Shown here: positions 5,244-7,947 of the stretch, one piece after another | Layout: every line of letters begins with the position of its first letter | Numbering within the stretch: position 1 is the first letter of the stretch | The notes under the pieces: model-generated | Database searches by the model: none | What the model was told of the DNA's origin: nothing | Seen by the model: the letters and a program-made list of their open reading frames with translations, nothing else | Made by a program: the position numbers and the translations under genes | From: Hyphomicrobiales bacterium | GTDB lineage: Bacteria; Pseudomonadota; Alphaproteobacteria; Rhizobiales; Aestuariivirgaceae | Assembly: GCA_025362535.1 (NCBI GenBank) | Contig: JANYGE010000055.1 | Coordinates: forward strand, 1-7,947 | DNA: 7,947 bases | Direction of reading: 5' to 3'

Positions 5244-6011
5244 ATGCAGCAACGCGTCATGATCACTGCAGCAGCCTCCGGCATTGGACGCGCTATTGCC
5301 AAGGCCTTCTATGATGAAGGGGCCAAAGTTCACATTTGTGATGTGAACGAACAAGCCCTTGCCGCCTTCCGCGAAGAGTTTCCCGAAATCGCTGCCACCT
5401 TCGTCAATGTGCGCAATGAAGGCGAAGTGGATGCGTGGTTTGATGAGGCCTTAGATGATCTCGGCGGGCTTGATGTGATGGTCAATAATGCGGGCATTAA
5501 AGGCCCCACTGCTCCCGTCGATGATATTGAACTTTCCGAATGGCGCGAATGTATTGAAATCTGCCTTGATGCGCAATTCCTCTGCGCCCGCCGTGCAGCA
5601 CCCGTGATGAAAGCCCAAGGCTCTGGTCTCATCATCAATATGTCATCCAATGCTGGCCAGTTTGGCTTTGGCAATCGCACGCCCTATGCGGCGGCCAAAT
5701 GGGGTGTCATCGGCCTCACCAAATCGCTGGCCATTGAACTTGGGCCTTATGGCGTGCGGTGCAATGCCATTTGCCCCGGTGCCGTAAATGGCCCGCGCAT
5801 CATGCGGGTGGCTGAGGGAGAAGCCGCGCTGCGCGGTGTGCCCGTTGATGTGGTGGCCCAGGAACTGGTCAACGCGCAATCGCTCTCGCGCTTCACTGAG
5901 CCTGAGGAAATTGCCGGCCTCTGCCTCTATCTCGCATCACCCGCTGCCTATATGGTCAATGGCCAAGACATCGCCATTGATGGCCACATCGAAACTTTTC
6001 ACATCAGGTAA
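5244..6011 (+). CDS. Short-chain dehydrogenase/reductase (SDR), NAD-type
   Basis: This classical SDR has 255 residues, the usual length. The cofactor loop is TAAASGIG (8-15), where the second residue of the TGxxxGxG motif is alanine, not glycine. D33 after the second strand (HICDVN) points to NAD(H). NNAG is at 81-84, S134/S135 in INMSSNAG, and the catalytic Y148 and K152 in YAAAK. The helix position that normally holds the tetrad asparagine (usual pattern VNLxG) reads ICLDA, with Cys at 107. A proline-glycine motif (CPGAVNGP, 177-184) and the C-terminal NGQDIAIDG are typical. It probably oxidises a hydroxyl group of a pathway substrate; given its neighbours, D-carnitine or a hydroxyacyl intermediate are candidates, but substrate cannot be read from sequence. 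AAGG lies ten bases before the ATG; it is three bases from the next gene, so co-transcribed. Confidence 0.9.
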   Translation: MQQRVMITAAASGIGRAIAKAFYDEGAKVHICDVNEQALAAFREEFPEIAATFVNVRNEGEVDAWFDEALDDLGGLDVMVNNAGIKGPTAPVDDIELSEWRECIEICLDAQFLCARRAAPVMKAQGSGLIINMSSNAGQFGFGNRTPYAAAKWGVIGLTKSLAIELGPYGVRCNAICPGAVNGPRIMRVAEGEAALRGVPVDVVAQELVNAQSLSRFTEPEEIAGLCLYLASPAAYMVNGQDIAIDGHIETFHIR

Positions 6012-6014
6012 ATT

Positions 6015-7178
6015 ATGGATTTCGCACTCTCCGACGAACAACAGATGATCATCAAGACGACGAAAGATTTCGTTTATAATGAACTTTATCCGCATGAAAA
6101 AGAAGTTGAGGAAACGGGCAAGCTGCGCCCTGAACTGCGCGATGAGCTGAAGGCCAAAGCGATTGCTGCCGGATTATTTGCGGCCAATATTCCAGAAGAA
6201 GGCGGTGGTGCGGGGCTGGATACTTTAACCTGGTGCCTCTACGAAAAAGAATTAGGCCGCGCCAATTATGCTTTGCATTGGACCTGTGTGGGCCGCCCTT
6301 CAAATATTCTCATGGCCTGCAACACTGAACAGCGCGAACGCTATCTCTTCCCTGCTGTGCGCGGCGAAAAGGCCGATTGCTTGGCCCTCACTGAACCCGG
6401 TGTGGGCTCTGATTTGCGCGGCATGAAAACCTTTGCCAAACAAGATGGCGATGATTTTGTGATCAATGGTGTGAAGCACTTCATCAGCCACGGCGATGAA
6501 GCCCATTTCACTGTGTTGTTTGCAGCAACGGGTGAAGAAGATACACCACGCGGCAAAAAGAAATTGATCACGGCGTTCTTGATCGACAAAGGGATCAAGG
6601 GCTTTACGGTGCGCGATGGCTATAAGAATGTGTCGCATCGCGGATACCCCAATAATATTTTAGAATTCCAAGATTGCCGCGTGCATAAATCGCAAATCTT
6701 GGGCGAATTGCACAAAGGTTTTGAAGTGGCCAACTCATGGTTAGGGGCTACGCGCCTACAAGTGGCTTCCACCTGTTTGGGCCGCGCTGAACGCGCCATG
6801 GAACATGCGCTGCAATATGCCGTGGACCGAGAACAATTCGGCCAGCAGATCGGCAAATTCCAAGGCATCTCGTTTAAGTTAGCCGACATGGCGATGGAAC
6901 TGAAAGCCGCTGAACTTCTCACGAGGGAAGCTGCCTGGAAATATGACCAAGGCACGGTGACTGAAATGGATATGGCCATGGCCAAATTAAAATCCACCGA
7001 AGTGCTGGCCTTCATCGCCGATGAGGCCATTCAAATCCACGGCGGCATGGGCCTGATGAGCGACCTACCCCTAGAGCGCATCTGGCGCGATGCCAGAGTA
7101 GAGCGCATCTGGGAAGGCACATCAGAAATTCAACGGCATATTATATCGCGTGCATTGTTGAGGCCGCTGGGTGGTTAA
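6015..7178 (+). CDS. Acyl-CoA dehydrogenase, possibly gamma-butyrobetainyl-CoA dehydrogenase
   Basis: This FAD enzyme would introduce an alpha,beta double bond into an acyl-CoA and pass electrons to electron-transfer flavoprotein. It has 387 residues, normal length. The N-terminal helical domain (about 6-118) is followed by the beta domain with the family signature LALTEPGVGSD (123-133) and by the C-terminal helical domain with REQFGQQIGKFQ (272-283) and QIHGGMG (340-346). The catalytic base is E367 in IWEGTSEIQR, the position used by medium- and short-chain enzymes. Alongside carnitine dehydrogenase and a CoA ligase, desaturation of gamma-butyrobetainyl-CoA to crotonobetainyl-CoA is a reasonable guess, but sequence does not closely follow E. 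coli CaiA as I remember it. CAGG six bases before the ATG overlaps the end of the SDR gene; the next gene starts one base after its stop. Confidence 0.9.
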   Translation: MDFALSDEQQMIIKTTKDFVYNELYPHEKEVEETGKLRPELRDELKAKAIAAGLFAANIPEEGGGAGLDTLTWCLYEKELGRANYALHWTCVGRPSNILMACNTEQRERYLFPAVRGEKADCLALTEPGVGSDLRGMKTFAKQDGDDFVINGVKHFISHGDEAHFTVLFAATGEEDTPRGKKKLITAFLIDKGIKGFTVRDGYKNVSHRGYPNNILEFQDCRVHKSQILGELHKGFEVANSWLGATRLQVASTCLGRAERAMEHALQYAVDREQFGQQIGKFQGISFKLADMAMELKAAELLTREAAWKYDQGTVTEMDMAMAKLKSTEVLAFIADEAIQIHGGMGLMSDLPLERIWRDARVERIWEGTSEIQRHIISRALLRPLGG

Positions 7179-7179
7179 G

Positions 7180-7947
7180 GTGCAGCGCCTCCTCAACCCC
7201 ACCTCCATCGCCTTCATCGGGGGCAATGAATGTGCCATTGCCATCACGCGCACGCGTGAGCTTGGCTTCACTGGAAAAATCTGGGCGGTGCACCCCAAGC
7301 GCGACGAACTCGGTGGCATTGCTACGGTGAAATCGGTTGATGACATCACCGGCCCCGTCGATGCCGCTTTCATCGCGGTGAAGCGCGAACCCACGGTCGA
7401 TATCGTGCGCCAACTGCGCGCTAAAGATTGCGGGGGTGCGGTGATCTATGCCGCTGGCTTTGCCGAAGCCGGAGCCACAGAACTGCAAATAGAATTGCTC
7501 AAAGCAGCGGGTGGCATGCCCCTGCTCGGCCCCAATTGCTATGGCTTTGTCAACACGCTGTCGCGCTGCGCCCTCTGGCCGGATGAGCATGGCTTGGAAA
7601 TCCGCGAGCGTGGCGTGGCCATCATCACGCAATCCGGCAACATTGCCTGCAATTTCGGCATGAGCAACCGCGCCCTGCCTTTGGCCTCGCTGTTTGCCAT
7701 TGGCAACCAAGCTGATGTCGATATGGCCCGCATGTTGGAAGCGCTGGCGCAGGATGATCGCATCACCGCGATTGGCCTTCACATTGAAGGCCTGAAAGAT
7801 ATTGCAGCCTTCGCCCGTGCCGCAGAGATCGCCCGCCAGCACAAGAAGCCAGTGATCGCTTTAAAAACTGGCCGCTCTGAACAGGGCGCAAAGGTTACGA
7901 TGAGTCACACCTCGTCGCTCTCGGGGGCTGATAATCTCTATGATGCG
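7180..7947 (+). CDS. ADP-forming-type acyl-CoA ligase (acetate--CoA ligase family), N-terminal part, runs off the window
   Basis: The frame is open for 256 codons from a GTG one base after the previous stop and has no stop before the edge. The product begins like NDP-forming acyl-CoA synthetases: a CoA-binding Rossmann domain (SIAFIGG at about 9-15, DAAFIAV, VIYAAGFAEAG, LLGPNCYGFVN), then a succinyl-CoA-ligase-like domain beginning GVAIITQSGNIACNF. H243 in MSHTSSLSG matches the phosphohistidine loop, usually SHTGxLxG; here the glycine after HT is serine. The ATP-grasp domain would lie beyond the window. These enzymes activate a carboxylic acid with CoA. In this operon a trimethylammonium acid such as gamma-butyrobetaine is a plausible substrate, inferred from neighbours only. 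The GTG is preferred since no ATG occurs nearby and close spacing suggests translational coupling; the ribosome site is weak (GGTGG). Confidence 0.85.
   Translation, partial: MQRLLNPTSIAFIGGNECAIAITRTRELGFTGKIWAVHPKRDELGGIATVKSVDDITGPVDAAFIAVKREPTVDIVRQLRAKDCGGAVIYAAGFAEAGATELQIELLKAAGGMPLLGPNCYGFVNTLSRCALWPDEHGLEIRERGVAIITQSGNIACNFGMSNRALPLASLFAIGNQADVDMARMLEALAQDDRITAIGLHIEGLKDIAAFARAAEIARQHKKPVIALKTGRSEQGAKVTMSHTSSLSGADNLYDA

Noticed and set aside
7141..7842. Minus-strand open frame of 233 codons under the CoA ligase
   Set aside because: The plus strand here encodes clear CoA-binding and ligase motifs in an unbroken frame continuing the operon; the opposite frame shows no known motif.

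Overview
The window most likely comes from an alphaproteobacterium, probably Hyphomicrobiales (Rhizobiales)-like. The DUF2585/UPF0314 membrane protein is a family I know mainly from Alphaproteobacteria. The main catabolic genes most resemble rhizobial and pseudomonad carnitine genes, and an intergenic palindrome built on GCGAATA units looks like those seen in rhizobial genomes. The main genes are roughly 50-55% GC by eye. The left end (about 41% over the first 300 bases) and one small ORF at 5015-5236 (about 44%) are poorer in GC.

Layout. Positions 1-343 hold the remains of a two-helix membrane protein gene, cut by an apparently intact IS3-family element (344-1595, transposase genes on the minus strand, perfect 28-bp terminal inverted repeats, A7 frameshift site). 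No target duplication is visible and the rest of the broken gene is not on the other side. A short palindrome (1598-1624) follows, then a DUF2585 gene (+). A strong bidirectional terminator (2243-2272) separates it from a convergent minus-strand gene for a secreted protein made of two copies of a six-cysteine domain.

From 3065 to the right edge all genes lie on the plus strand and look like one catabolic operon: a beta-keto acid cleavage enzyme of dehydrocarnitine-cleavage type, L-carnitine dehydrogenase, a small membrane ORF, a short-chain dehydrogenase, an acyl-CoA dehydrogenase, and the start of an ADP-forming-type acyl-CoA ligase that runs off the edge. Carnitine would be oxidised to 3-dehydrocarnitine, then cleaved with acetyl-CoA to betainyl-CoA and acetoacetate. 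The ligase and acyl-CoA dehydrogenase could feed the pathway by activating and desaturating gamma-butyrobetaine; that part is inference. A betainyl-CoA thioesterase and a crotonobetainyl-CoA hydratase are not in the window.

The most interesting non-coding structure lies between the first two operon genes: a 69-bp heptamer-based palindrome (3947-4015) directly after the stop codon, followed by a 6-bp hairpin that masks the Shine-Dalgarno sequence of the carnitine dehydrogenase. The most interesting protein is the duplicated six-cysteine secreted protein, whose two domains have identical cysteine spacing. No RNA genes, CRISPR array or phage genes were seen. I found no clear wholly new multi-gene system.
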